Shown: positions 10,084 to 21,909 of the stretch, one piece after another | Numbering within the stretch: position 1 is the stretch's first letter | How the letters are laid out: every line of letters starts with the position of its first letter | Origin: Sympetrum striolatum | Taxonomy: Eukaryota > Arthropoda > Insecta > Odonata > Libellulidae | NCBI GenBank assembly: GCA_947579665.1 | Contig: OX388341.1 | Location: 4,402,001 to 4,466,000 of the forward strand | DNA length: 64,000 nucleotides | Reading direction: 5' to 3' | Made by a program: the position numbers and the translations under genes | The notes under the pieces: generated by a model | Databases searched by the model: none | What the model was told of the DNA's origin: nothing | The model's input: only the letters and a program-made list of their open reading frames with translations

Positions 10084-10208
10084 ATCGATATTTCCGAGAG
10101 ATAAATTTAATGGTTACATAGCTCAGTGTTAGAGCACTCGCCCGGAAAGTGAGAGGTCCTGGGTTTCTCCCCCAGTGGAATCAGGATTTTTTTCTCGGAG
10201 ATATCGAT
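10084..10208. repeat. 16-bp inverted repeat framing a tRNA-like sequence
   Basis: ATCGATATTTCCGAGA (10084-10099) and TCTCGGAGATATCGAT (10193-10208) are reverse complements at 15 of 16 positions. They enclose the tRNA-like sequence with 12 bp on its left and 9 bp on its right. Confidence 0.85.
10112..10183 (+). tRNA. tRNA-like sequence, probable tRNA pseudogene or tRNA-derived SINE head
   Basis: All 72 bases fit a standard cloverleaf. Acceptor GGTTACA pairs with TGGAATC (six of seven, including one G-T). D-stem GCTC/GAGC and T-stem CTGGG/CCCAG are perfect. Anticodon stem CTCGC/GTGAG has one G-T. The variable loop has five bases and the discriminator is A. The A box TAGCTCAGTGTTAGAGC is near consensus. 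Against function: position 33 is C rather than the near-universal T, the T-loop TTTCTCC lacks C56 and A58, and the B box is therefore poor. The apparent anticodon GGA would mean serine, yet the long variable arm of tRNA-Ser is absent. No intron or CCA is encoded. Confidence 0.6.
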
Positions 10209-10339
10209 TAATTTTTAGTTGGATGGCACAAATGGTTCAAATTGATTCATTCTATGACAGACTTTATAGATAATTAAACAAGATTTTTTTTACTTACAAA
10301 TGAAACGTTTCCGAATTACAGAAGTTTTAGCAGTTTAAT
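10209..10339. other. Short AT-rich gap before the hAT transposase relic
   Basis: Nothing recognised. It could be 5' untranslated sequence of the transposase relic. Confidence 0.35.
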
Positions 10340-10689
10340 ATGACTGATCAAAAAGAAGATCGATATAAGTTTCAGCGTAACCATCCATCTGGAGCACAAA
10401 AAAGAAAAGAAGCTTCTGAAACGGAAAAACACATGAGCAATTGCTGTCGAATATTCCAAAAATAAGCAATTATTTTTGGAAGCAGTCATGGCACTTTATT
10501 ATGGTTATCATCCAGTTCAAGAAGCTTTGACTGAAATCAGCAATGACGAAGAGCAAAAATACATTGTCCAAATTGAAGCTCTCGGACTTCTTCGATACAT
10601 GGGTCATCTCGAAACTGCAATTTACACATGTATCTGGCACGATATCCTTGAAAGATTCAATGCTACAAGCAAATATCTGCAAAGTCCAT
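10340..10689 (+). pseudogene. hAT-family (ZMYM1-like) transposase relic, cut by the satellite array
   Basis: A frame from ATG at 10340 reads MTDQKEDRYKFQRNHPSGAQ and KRKEASETEKHM, then stops at 10463. The basic PSGAQKRK stretch is typical of the N-terminus of ZMYM1-like hAT proteins. From 10476 a different frame reads LEAVMALYYG, then IEALGLLRYMGHLETAIYTC, IWHDILERFNATSKYLQSP, ending at 10688. The LETA-IW-DILERFNATSKYLQSP series is characteristic of this family, whose members usually run to 500-800 residues; the TTF/MYM zinc finger and the dimerisation region are missing. Directly after LQSP the sequence becomes satellite, so the catalytic remainder is deleted or displaced. The stop and frame change show that it is dead. 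Confidence 0.85.
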
Positions 10690-10790
10690 TAAATAACCGT
10701 AAAATTATCCGTTTTCGTTGCTTTTTTCGATCAAATCTCGATAAAACAACGAAAATTAAGTCAAAATAGAGGAAAACATTGAAATTTCGG
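10690..10790 (+). repeat. Edge monomer, an A/B mosaic
   Basis: The outermost unit carries CCGTTTTCG, GATCAAA and ACGAAAATTAAG, which are family-B states, together with ATCTCGATAAAA, a family-A state. The next units inward (from about 10790) are clean family A. Confidence 0.7.
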
Positions 10791-11749
10791 TAAAATTATT
10801 CGTTTTTGTTGCTTTTTTCGGTCATATCTCGATACAATAACGAAAATTAAGTCAAAATAGAGGAAAAAATTGTAATTTCGGTAAAATTATTCGTTTTTGT
10901 TGCTTTTTTCGGTCATATCTCAATAAAATGAGAAAATTAAGGAAAAAAAAGAGGAAAAAATTTGAAATTTCGCTAAAATTATTCGTTTTTGTTGCTTTTT
11001 TCGATTATATCTCGATAAAATGAGGAAAATTAAGAAAAAAAAAGAGGAAAAAAAATTGAAATATAGCTAAAATTATTCGTTTTTGTTGCTTTTTTCGGTC
11101 ATATCTCGATAAAAGGAGGAAAATTAAGGAAACAAAGGAGAAGAAAGTTTAAATTTCGCTAATATTATTCGTTTTTTTTGCTTTTCTTGGTCATATCTCG
11201 ATAAGATGGGGATAATTAAGGAAATAAATGATGAAAAAAATTGAAATTTCGCTAAATTATCTCTTTTTGTTGCTTTTTTGGTAATTTCTCGAAAAAATTA
11301 AGAATATTAAGGAAAAAAAGAGGAAAAAATTGAAATTTCGCTAAAATTATTCGTTTTTGTTGCTTTTTTCGATAATATATCGATAAAATGAGGAAAATTA
11401 AGGAACAAAAGAGGAAAAAATTTGAAATTATGCTAAAATTATTCGTTTTTGTTGCTTTTTTTGAATATATCTCGATAAAATGAGGAAAACTAAGGAAAAT
11501 TATCGATCGATAAAATGAGGACAATTAAACAAAAAAGAGGGAAAAATTATTTGTTTTTGTTTATTTTCGATAATTTCTCGATATAATGAGGCAAATTAAG
11601 GAAAAAAATGTATATTTCCCAAAAACTATTCGTTTTTAATTCTTTTTCTGATAATATCTCGATAAAATAAAGAAAATTAAGGAAAAAAAATTGAAATTTC
11701 GCTAAAATTATTCGTTTTTGTCGCTTTTTTCGGTCATATCTTGATAAAA

Positions 11750-13100
11750 TGAGGAAAAAAAGAGGAAAAAAATTTAAATTTCGCTAAAATTATTTATATT
11801 TGTTACTTTCTTCGATAATATCTCGATATAATGACGAAAATTAAAAAAAAGAGGATAAAATTTGAAATTTTGAAAAAATTATTTGTACTTGTTGCTTTTT
11901 TCGATAATATCTCGATAAAATGAGGAGAATTAAGGAAAAAATGAGGAAATGAATTGTAATTTCGCTAAAATTATTCGTTTTTGTTTCTTTTCGATAATAT
12001 CTGTATAAAATAAGGAAAATTAAGTAAAAAAAGAGGAAAATGATTGAAATTTCGCTAAAATTATACATTTTTGTTGCTTATTTCGATAATATCTCGATAT
12101 AATGACGAAAATTAAGGAGAAAAAAGAGGAAAAAAATGTAAATTTCGCAAAAATAAATGCTCTTAATTTATTTTTCAATAATATCTCCATAAAATACAGA
12201 AATTTAAGGAAAAGAGGAGAATAAAATGTAAATTTCGCAAAAATAATTGCTTTTGATTCTTTTTTCGATAATATCTCGGCAAAAAAGAAAATTAAGGAAA
12301 AAAAAACAATTTAATTTCGCTAAAAGTATTCCTTTTTCGATAATATCTCGATAAAATTATTAAAATTAAGGAAAAAATTGAGGAAAGAAATTGAAATTTC
12401 GCTAAAATGATTCGTTTTTGTTGCTTTTTTCGGTCATATCTTGATAAATTGAGGAAAATTAAGGAAAAGAGAGGAAAGCAATAAAATTTTCACGAACATT
12501 ATTCGTTTTTGTTACTTTGTTCGATTGTATCTCGATATAATGACGAAAATTAAGGAAGGAAAAGAGGATAAAATTTGAAATTTCGCAAAAATAATTTGTT
12601 CTTGTTGCTTTTTTCGATAATATCTCGATAAATTGAAGAATATTAAGGAAGAAAATGAGGAAAAAATTAGTAATTTCGCTAAAATTATTCGTTTTTGTTG
12701 CTTTTTCGATAATATCTCGATATAATGACGAAAATTATGTAAAAAAAGAGGAAAAAAATGTAAATTTCCCAAAAATAATTGCCTTTGATTCTTTTTTCAA
12801 TAATATCTCGATAAAATATTAAAATTAAAGGAAAAAAGGAGGAAAAAATTGAAATTTCGCTAAAATTATTTGTTTTTGTTTATTTTTTCGATAATTTCTC
12901 GATATAATGACGCAAAATAAGGAAATATGAGGAAAAAAATGTATATTTCCCAAAATCTATTCGTTTTTGATTCTTTTTCGATAATATCTGTAGAAAATAA
13001 GGAAAATTAAGTAAAAAAAGAGGAAAATGATTGAAATTTCGCTAAAGTGTTTCGTTCTTCTTCCTTTTTTAGATAATATCTCGATGAAATGATGAAAATT
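11750..13100 (+). repeat. Family-A block, copy 1 of a large duplication
   Basis: Monomer order and private variants match about 18805-20400 (offset about 7055 at both 11776 and 12478). The partner holds about 187 bp more, equal to two monomers, near 19820-19920, after which the offset is about 7243. Part of the block also recurs at about 13800-14200. Confidence 0.7.
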
Positions 13101-16100
13101 AAGGAAAAAAAGACGATGAAAATTGAAATTTCGCTAAAATTATTCGATTTGGTTGCTTATTTCGATAATATCTCGATATAATGACGAAAATTAAGGAGAA
13201 AAAAGAGGAAAAAAATGAAAATTTCGCAAAAATAATTGCTTTTGATTCTTTTTTCGATAATATCTCGGCAAAATAAAGAAAATTAAGGAAAAAAAAAAAC
13301 AATTTAATTTCGCTAAAAGTATTCCTTTTTCGATAATATCTTGATAAAACTATTAAAATTAAGGAAAAAATTGAGAAAAGAAATTGAAATTTCGCTAAAA
13401 TTATTCGTTTTTGTTGCTTTTTTCGGTCATAAATTGAGGAAAATTAAGGAAAAAAGGGAAAGCAATAAAATTTTCACGAAAATTATTCGTTTTTGTTACT
13501 TTGTTCGATTGTATCTCGATATAATGACGAAAATTAATGAAGGAAAAGAGGATAAAATTTGAAATTTCGCAAAAATAATTTGTTCTTGTTGCTTTTTTCG
13601 ATAATATCTCGATAAATTGAAGAATATTAAGGAAGAAAATGAGAAAAAAATTAGTAATTTCGCTAAAATTATTCGTTTTTGTTGCTTTTTCGATAATATC
13701 TGTATAAAATGAGGAAAATTAAGGAATAAAAGAGGAAAAAATTTGATATTACGCTAAAATTATCTCTTTTTGTTGCTTTTTTCGGTCATATCTTGATAAA
13801 ATGAGGAAAAAAAGAGGAAAAAAATTTAAATTTCGCTAAAATTACTTTTTTTGTTACTTTCTTCGATATTATCTCGATATAATGACGAAAATTAAAAAAA
13901 AGAGGATAAAAATTGAAATTTTGCAAAAATTATTTGTACTTGTTGCTTTTTTCGATAATATCTCGATAAAATGAGGAAAATTAAGGAAAAAATGAGGAAA
14001 TGAATTGTAATTTCGCTAAAATTATTCGTTATTGTTTCTTTTTCGATAATATCTGTATAAAATAAGAAAAATTCAGTAAAAAAAGAGGAAAATGATTGAA
14101 ATTTCGCTAAAATTATACATTTTTGTTGCTTTTTTCGATAATATCTCGATATAATGACGAAAATTAAGGAGAAAAAAGAGGAAAGAAATATAAAATTCGC
14201 AAAAATAATTGCTCTTGATTCTTTTTTCAATAATATCTTGATAAAATACAGAAATTTAAGGAAAAAAGGAGAATAAAATGTAAATTTTGCAAAAATAATA
14301 GCTTTTGATTCTTTTTTCGATAATATCTTGGAAAAATAAAGAAAATTAAGGAAAAAATTGAGGAAAAGAATTGAAATTTCGCTAAAATTATTCCTTTTTC
14401 GATAATGTCTCGATAACATTATTAAAATTAAGGAAAAAATTGAGGAACAAAATTGAAATTTCGCTAAAATTATTCGTTTTTGTTGCTTTCTTCGGTCATA
14501 TCTTCATAAAATGAGGAAAATTAAGGGAAAAAAGAGGAAAAAATTTGAAAGTATGCTAAAATTATTCGTTTTTGTTGCTTATTTCGATAATATCTCATTA
14601 AAATGAGGAAAAGTAAGGAAAAAAATTGAAATATCGCTTAAGTGTTTCGTTCTTCTTGCTTTTTTAGATAATATCTCGATAAAATGATGAAAATTAAGGA
14701 AAAAAAGACGATGAAAATTGAAATTTCGCTAAAATTATTCGATTTGGTTGCTTATTTCGATAATATCTCGATATAATGACGAAAATTAAGGAGAAAAAAG
14801 AGGAAAAAAATCTAAATTTCGCAAAAATAATTGCTTTTGATTCTTTTTTCGATAATATCTCGGCAAAAAAAGAAAATTATGGAAAAAAAAACAATTTAAT
14901 TTCGCTAAAAGTATTCCTTTTTCGATAATATCTCGATAAAATTATTAAAATTAAGGAAAAAATTGAGGAAAGAAATTGAAATTTCGCTAAAATGATTCGT
15001 TTTTGTTGCTTTTTTCGGTCATATCTTGATAAATTGAGGAAAATTAAGGAAAAAAGAGGAAAGCAATAAAATTTTCACGAACATTATTCGTTTTTGTTAC
15101 TTTGTTCGATTGTATCTCGATATAATGACGAAAATTAAGGAAGGAAAAGAGGATAAAATTTGAAATTTCGCAAAAATAATTTGTTCTTGTTGCTTTTTTC
15201 AATAATATCTCGATAAATTGAAGAATATTAAGGAAGAAAATGAGGAAAAAATTAGTAATTTCGCTAAAATTATTCGTTTGTGTTGCTTTTTCGATAATAT
15301 CTGTATAAAATGAGGAAAATTATGTAAAAAAAGAGGAAAAAGATAGAAATTTCGCAATAATTATACATTTTTGTTTCTTTTTTGATAATATCTCGATATA
15401 ATGACGAAAATTAAGGAAAAAAAAAGAGGAAAAAAATGTAAATTTCCCAAAAATAATTGCCTTTGATTCTTTTTTCAATAATATCTCGATAAAATATTGA
15501 AATTAAAGGAAAAAAGGAGGAAAAAATTGAAATTTCGCTAAAATTATTTGTTTTTGTTTATTTTTTCGATAATTTCTCGATATAATGACGCAAAATAAGG
15601 AAATAAGAGGAAAAAAATGTATATTTCCCAAAAACTATTCGTTTTTGATTCTTTTTCGATAATATCTGTAAAAAATAAGGAAAATAAAGTAAAAAAAGAG
15701 GAAAATGATTGAAATTTCGCTAAAGTGTTTCGTTCTTCTTCCTTTTTTAGATAATATCTCGATGAAATGATGAAAATTAAGGAAAAAAATACGATGAAAA
15801 TTGAAATTTCGCTAAAATTATTCGATTTGGTTGCTTATTTCGATAATATCTCGATATAATGACGAAAATTAAGGAGAAAAAAGAGGAAAAAAATGTAAAT
15901 TTCGCAAAAATAATTGCTTTTGATTCTTTTTTCGATAATATCTCGGCAAAATAAAGAAAAAAAATCAATATAATTTCGCTCAAAGTATTCCTTTTTCGGT
16001 AATATCTTGATTAAATTATTAAAATTAAGGAAAAAATTGAGGAATGAAATTAAAATTTCGCTAAAATTATTCATTTTTGTTGCTTTTTTCGGTCATATCT

Positions 16101-17419
16101 TGATAAATTGAGGAAAATTAAAAAAAAAAGAGGAAAGCAATAAAATTTTCACGAAAATTATTCGTTTTTATTACTTTGTTCGATTGTATCTCGATATAAT
16201 GACGAAAATTAGGGAAGGAAAAGAGGACAAAATTTGAAATTTCGCAAAAATAATTTATTCTTGTTGCTTTTTTCGATAATATCTCGATAAATTGAAGAAT
16301 ATTACGGAAGAAATGAGGAAAAAACTAGTAATTTCGCTAAAATTATTCGTTTTTGTTGCTTTTTCGATAATATCTGTATAAAATGAGGAAAATTATGTAA
16401 AAAAAGAGAAAAAAGATTGAAATTTCGCAATAATTATACATTTTTATTTCTTTTTTTGATAATATTTCGATATAATGACGAAAATTAAGGAAAAAAAAGG
16501 AAAAAAATGTAAATTTCACAAAAATAATTGCCTTTGATATTTTTTTCAATAATATCTCGATAAAATATTGAAATTAAAGGAAAAAAGGAGGAATAAATTG
16601 AAATTTCGCTAAAATTATTTGTTTTTGTTTATTTTTTCGATAATTTCTCGATATAATGACGCAAAATAAGGAAAAAAAGAGGAAAATGATTGAAAATTCG
16701 CTAAAGTGTTTCGTTCTTCTTCCTTTTTTAGATAATATCTCGATGAAATGATGAAAATTAAGGAAAAAAAAGACGATGAAAATTGAAATTTCGCTAAAAT
16801 TATTTGATTTGGTTGCTTTTTTCGGTCATATCACTATAAAATGAGGAAAATTAAGGAAATACAAAAGAAAAACAATTCAAATTTCGCTAAAATTATCTCT
16901 TTTTGTTGCTTTTTTTGGTTATTTCTCGATAAAATTAGGAAAATTAAGGAAAAAAAGGGAAAAAATTGAAATTTCGCTAAAAGTATTCGTTTTTGTTGCA
17001 TATTTCGGTCATATCTCGATAACATCTCAATAAAATGAGGAGAATTAAAAAAAATGAGGAAAAAAATTGAAATTTCGCTAAAATTATTCGTTTTTGTAGC
17101 TTTTTTCGATAATATCTCGATATAATGACGAAAATTAAGGAGAAAAAAGAGGAAAGAAATGTAAAATTTGCAAAAATAATTGCTCTTGATTCTTTTTTCA
17201 ATAATATCTCGATAAAATTCAGAAATTTAAGGAAAAATGTAGAATAAAATGTAAATTTCACAAAAATAATTGCTTTTGATTCTTTTTTCGATAATATCTC
17301 GGCAAAATAAAGAAAATTAAGGAAAAAAAAAAACAATTTAATTTCGCTAAAAGTATTCCTTTTTCGATAATATCTTGATAAAACTATTAAAATTAAGGAA
17401 AAAATTGAGAAAAGAAATT

Positions 17420-18688
17420 GAAATTTCGCTAAAATTATTCGTTTTTGTTGATTTTTTCGGTCATATCTTCATAAAATGAGGAAAATTAAGGGTAAAAAGA
17501 GGAAAAAATTTGAAATTATGCTAAAATTATTCGTTTTTGTTGCTTATTTCGATAATATCTCATTAAAATGAGGAAAAGTAAGGAAAAAATTGAGATATCG
17601 CTAAAGTGTTTCGTACTTCTTGCTTTTTTAGATAATATCTCGATGAAATGATGAAAATTAAGGAAAAAAAAGACGATGAAAATTGAAATTTCGCTAAAAT
17701 TATTCGATTTGGTTGCTTATTTCGATAATATCTCGATATAATGACGAAAATTAAGGAGAAAAAAGAGTAAAAAAATGTAAATTTCGCAAAAATAATTACT
17801 TTTGATTCTTTTTTCGATAATATCTCGGCAAAATAAAGAAAATTAAGGAAAAAAAAAATTTAATTTCGCTAAAAGTATTCCTTTTTCGATAATATCTCGA
17901 TAAAACTATTAAAATTAAGGAAAAAATTGAGAAAAGAAATTGAAATTTCGCTAAAATTATTCGTTTTTGTTGCTTTTTTCGGTCATAAATTGAGGAAAAT
18001 TAAGGAAAAAAGAGGAAAGCAATAAAATTTTCACGAAAATTATTCGTAATTGTTACTTTGTTCGATTGTATCTCGATATAATGACGAAAATTAAGGAAGG
18101 AAAAGAGGATAAAATTTGAAATTTCGCAAAAATAATTTGTTCTTGTTGCTTTTTTCGATAATATCTCGATAAATTGAAGAATATTAAGGAAGAAAATGAG
18201 GAAAAAATTAGTAATTTCGCTAAAATTATTCGTTTTTGTTGCTTTTTCGATAATATCTGTATAAAATGAGGAAAATTATGCAAAAAAAGAGGAAAAAGAT
18301 TGAAATTTCGCAATAATTATGCATTTTTGTTTCTTTTTTTGATAATATTTCGATATAATGAGGAAAATTAAGGAAAAAAAAGAGGAAAAAAATGTAAATT
18401 TCCCAAAAATAATTGCCTTTGATTCTTTTTTCAATAATATCTCGAAAGAATACTGAAATTAAAGGAAAAAAGGAGGAAAGAATTGAAATTTCGTTAAAAT
18501 TATTTGTTTTTGTTTATTTTTTCGATAATTTCTGGATATAATGACGCAAAATAAGGAAAAAAAGAGGAAAAAAATATATATTTCCCAAAAACTATTCGTT
18601 TTTGATTCTTTTTCTGATAATATCTCGATAACATAAAGAAAATTAAGGAAAAAAAATTGAAATTTCGCTAAAATTATTCGTTTTTGTT
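17420..18688 (+). repeat. 1.27-kb family-A block, copy 1
   Basis: Shares rare variants with 20641-21909, including TATTCGTAATTGTTACTTTG (18041 and 21262) and TTTCGTACTTCTTGC. The offset is 3221 bp. The match ends where one copy continues GCTTTTTTCG and the other CCTTTTTTAG. Confidence 0.8.
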
Positions 18689-18804
18689 GCTTTTTTCGAT
18701 AATATCTCGATAAAATGAGGAAAATTAAGGAATAAAAGAGGAAAAAATTTGATATTATGCTAAAATTATCTCTTTTTGTTGCTTTTTTCGGTCATATCTT
18801 GATA

Positions 18805-20400
18805 AAATGAGGAAAAAAAGAGGAAAAAAATTTAAATTTCGCTAAAATTACTTTTTTTGTTACTTTCTTCGATATTATCTCGATATAATGACGAAAATTT
18901 AAAAAAAGAGGATAAAAATTGAAATTTTGCAAAAATTATTTGTACTTGTTGCTTTTTTCGATAATATCTCGATAAAATGAGGAAAATTAAGGAAAAAATG
19001 AGGAAATGAATTGTAATTTCGCTAAAATTATTCGTTTTTGTTTCTTTTCGATAATATCTGTATAAAATAAGGAAAATTAAGTAAAAAAAGAGGAAAATGA
19101 TTGAAATTTCGCTAAAATTATACATTTTTGTTGCTTATTTCGATAATATCTCGATATAATGACGAAAATTAAGGAGAAAAAAGAGGAAAAAAATGTAAAT
19201 TTCGCAAAAATAAATGCTCTTGATTTATTTTTCAATAATATCTCGATAAAATACAGAAATTTAAGGAAAAGAGGAGAATAAAATGTAAATTTCGCAAATA
19301 TAATTGCTTTTGATTCTTTTTTCGATAATATCTCGGCAAAAAAGAAAATTAAGGAAAAAAAAAACAATTTAATTTCACTAAAAGTATTCCTTTTTCGATA
19401 ATATCTCGATAAAATTATTAAAATTAAGGAAAAAATTGAGGAAAGAAATTGAAATTTCGCTAAAATGATTCGTTTTTGTTGCTTTTTTCGGTCATATCTT
19501 GATAAATTGAGGAAAATTAAGGAAAAAAGAGGAAAGCAATAAAATTTTCACGAACATTATTCGTTTTTGTTACTTTGTTCGATTGTGTCTCGATATAATG
19601 ACGAAAATTAAGGAAGGAAAAGAGGATAAAATTTGAAATTTCGCAAAAATAATTTGTTCTTGTTGCTTTTTTTCGATAATATCTCGATAAATTGAAGAAT
19701 ATTAAGGAAGAAAATGAGGAAAAAATTAGTAATTTCGCTAAAATTATTCGTTTTTGTTGCTTTTTCGATAATATCTGTATAAAATGAGGAAAATTATGTA
19801 AAAAAAGAGGAAAAAGATTGAAATTTCGCTAAAGTGTTTCGTTCTTCTTCCTTTTTTAGATAATATCTCGATGAAATGATGAAAATTAAGGAAAAAAAAG
19901 ACGATGAAAATTGAAATTTCGCAATAATTATACATTTTTGTTTCTTTTTTGATAATATCTCGATATAATGACGAAAATTAAGGAAAAAAAAGAGGAAAAA
20001 AATGTAAATTTCCCAAAAATAATTGCCTTTGATTCTTTTTTCAATAATATCTCGATAAAATATTAAAATTAAAGGAAAAAAGGAGGAAAAAATTGAAATT
20101 TCGCTAAAATTATTTGTTTTTGTTTATTTTTTCGATAATTTCTCGATATAATGACGCAAAATAAGGAAATAAGAGGAAAAAAATGTATATTTCCCAAAAA
20201 CTATTCGTTTTTGATTCTTTTTCGATAATATCTGTAGAAAATAAGGAAAATTAAGTAAAAAAAGAGGAAAATGATTGAAATTTCGCTAAAGTGTTTCGTT
20301 CTTCTTCCTTTTTTAGATAATATCTCGATGAAATGATGAAAATTAAGGAAAAAAAAGACGATGAAAATTGAAATTTCGCTAAAATTATTCGATTTGGTTG
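18805..20400 (+). repeat. Family-A block, copy 2 of a large duplication
   Basis: Partner of 11750-13100, enlarged by about two monomers of the GTGTTTCGTTCTTCTTCC subfamily near 19820-19920. Confidence 0.7.
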
Positions 20401-20640
20401 CTTATTTCGATAATATCTCGATATAATGACGAAATTTAAGGAAAAAAAGGAGAATAAAATGTAAATTTCTCAAAAATAATTGCTTTTTATTCTTTTTTCG
20501 ATAATATCTTGGAAAAATAAAGAAAATTAAGGAAGAAAAAGAGAAAGAAATTATAAATTTCGCTAAAATTATTCCTTTTTCGATAATATCTCGATAACAT
20601 TATTAAAATTAAGGAAAAAATTGAGGAAAGAAAATTGAAA

Positions 20641-21909
20641 TTTCGCTAAAATTATTCGTTTTTGTTGATTTTTTCGGTCATATCTTCATAAAATGAGGAA
20701 AATTAAGGGTAAAAAGAGGAAAAAATTTGAAATTATGCTAAAATTATTCGTTTTTGTTGCTTATTTCGATAATATCTCATTAAAATGAGGAAAAGTAAGG
20801 AAAAAAATTGAGACATCGCTAAAGTGTTTCGTACTTCTTGCTTTTTTAGATAATATCTCGATGAAATGATGAAAATTAAGGAAAAAAAAGACGATGAAAA
20901 TTGAAATTTCGCTAAAATTATTCGATTTGGTTGCTTATTTCGATAATATCTCGATATAATGACGAAAATTAAGGAGAAAAAAGAGTAAAAAAATGTAAAT
21001 TTCGCAAAAATAATTACTTTTGATTCTTTTTTCGATAATATCTCGGCAAAATAAAGAAAATTAAGGAAAAAAAAAACAATTTAATTTCGCTAAAAGTATT
21101 CCTTTTTCGATAATATCTCGATAAAACTATTAAAATTAAGGAAAAAATTGAGAAAAGAAATTGAAATTTCGCTAAAATTATTCGTTTTTGTTGCTTTTTT
21201 CGGTCATAAATTGAGGAAAATTAAGGAAAAAAGAGGAAAGCAATAAAATTTTCACGAAAATTATTCGTAATTGTTACTTTGTTCGATTGTATCTCGATAT
21301 AATGACGAAAATTAAGGAAGGAAAAGAGGATAAAAATTTGAAATTTCGCAAAAATAATTTGTTCTTGTTGCTTTTTTCGATAATATCTCGATAAATTGAA
21401 GAATATTAAGGAAGAAAATGAGGAAAAAATTAGTAATTTCGCTAAAATTATTCGTTTTTGTTGCTTTTTCGATAATATCTGTATAAAATGAGGAAAATTA
21501 TGCAAAAAAAGAGGAAAAAGATTGAAATTTCGCAATAATTATACATTTTTGTTCCTTTTTTTGATAATATTTCGATATAATGAGGAAAATTAAGGAAAAA
21601 AAAAGAGGAAAAAAATGTAAATTTCCCAAAAATAATTGCCTTTGATTCTTTTTTCAATAATATCTCGAAAGAATACTGAAATTAAAGGAAAAAAGGAGGA
21701 AAGAATTGAAATTTCGTTAAAATTATTTGTTTTTGTTTATTTTTTCGATAATTTCTGGATATAATGACGCAAAATAAGGAAAAAAAGAGGAAAAAAATAT
21801 ATATTTCCAAAAACTATTCGTTTTTGATTCTTTTTCTGATAATATCTCGATAACATAAAGAAAATTAAGGAAAAAAAATTGAAATTTCGCTAAAATTATT
21901 CGTTTTTGT
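20641..21909 (+). repeat. 1.27-kb family-A block, copy 2
   Basis: Near-identical partner of 17420-18688, 3221 bp downstream, with a few single-base length changes in A runs. Confidence 0.8.
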
